Shown piece by piece: positions 5,189 to 5,286 of a stretch of 5,286 bases of DNA (position 1 is its first letter; each line of letters begins with the position of its first letter). Origin of the DNA: Parcubacteria group bacterium (lineage in GTDB: Bacteria > Patescibacteriota > Patescibacteriia > UBA2169); NCBI GenBank assembly GCA_016177305.1, contig JACOVK010000024.1:1-5286 (forward strand), in the 5' to 3' direction. The notes under the pieces were generated by a model. It was not told where the DNA came from. It saw only the letters and a program-made list of their open reading frames with translations, and ran no database searches. The position numbers and the translations under genes are program-made.

Positions 5189-5286
5189 ATGACCGCACGC
5201 CGCATCTTTGCAAGCCTGTTCCTGTTTTTGGGGCTGGCCGGAGTTCTGGCAAGCCCTTGGTCCGCGTTTGCCCAGCGCAGCCAGGC
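5189..5286 (+). CDS. Secreted or membrane protein, N-terminal fragment (runs off the window)
   Basis: An open frame starts at ATG 5189 and stays open to the last base. The 32 visible residues make a good signal peptide: MTARR, a hydrophobic core of about 18 residues (IFASLFLFLGLAGVLASPW) and a probable cleavage site SAFA|QR at residue 28/29. The protein is therefore exported, but nothing of the mature part beyond four residues is visible and the family cannot be named. It lies 22 nt after the short pilin-like gene with no terminator or obvious promoter between, so co-transcription is likely. Its position suggests another envelope or pilin-like component, but that is a guess from context. There is no Shine-Dalgarno sequence. 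Confidence 0.7.
   Translation, partial: MTARRIFASLFLFLGLAGVLASPWSAFAQRSQ

Overview
The window looks like the genome of a Candidate Phyla Radiation bacterium (Patescibacteria, probably a Parcubacteria-type lineage of moderate to fairly high GC). This is inferred from three things: a run of small pilin-like proteins with two membrane helices and a GNPEK/GNEEx loop, a solute-binding protein with no permease beside it, and tightly packed same-strand genes without recognisable Shine-Dalgarno sequences. UGA ends an ordinary gene at 2614-2616, so nothing suggests the UGA=Gly code of Gracilibacteria or Absconditabacteria. All genes supported here are on the + strand.

Layout. Positions 2-34 are the last codons of a HigB-type toxin, followed after 4 nt by the complete antitoxin gene higA (39-338). 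A promoter (338-366) then starts a compact run: galU (373-1254), an ABC-type sugar-binding lipoprotein (1258-2616), a two-helix pilin-like protein fused to a cysteine-rich module and a zinc DD-peptidase-like domain (2618-3670), and a small pilin-like protein (3683-4027). Gaps in this run are 3, 1 and 12 nt, so one mRNA is likely. A second promoter (4045-4073) drives a cysteine-containing pilin-like gene (4110-4637), which is closed by a strong hairpin terminator (4665-4700). A third promoter (4697-4725) drives a short pilin-like gene (4762-5166), followed by the start of a secreted protein (5189 to the window edge).

How the genes may work together. Four consecutive genes encode proteins of the T4SS-pilin (VirB2/TrbC-like) type: signal peptide, helix, short cytoplasmic loop, helix. 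The first carries an extracytoplasmic domain with the zinc-ligand pattern of M15/DD-peptidase-fold enzymes (H-x6-D and a terminal HxH). It could open or trim peptidoglycan where a pilus-like or membrane-channel structure is assembled. The third has an extracellular four-cysteine segment, and the fourth is the minimal form with the best-looking promoter. GalU supplies UDP-glucose for envelope glycans, and the binding protein may capture sugars or oligosaccharides. A link between these two and the pilin-like proteins is inferred only from gene order.

The most interesting points are the pilin/cystine-knot-like/peptidase fusion, the pilin paralogue array, a repeated promoter-initiator pattern (TATAMT, 3-5 nt, CGCAT) that would make galU mRNA leaderless, and a recurring YTATG start context in place of Shine-Dalgarno sequences.
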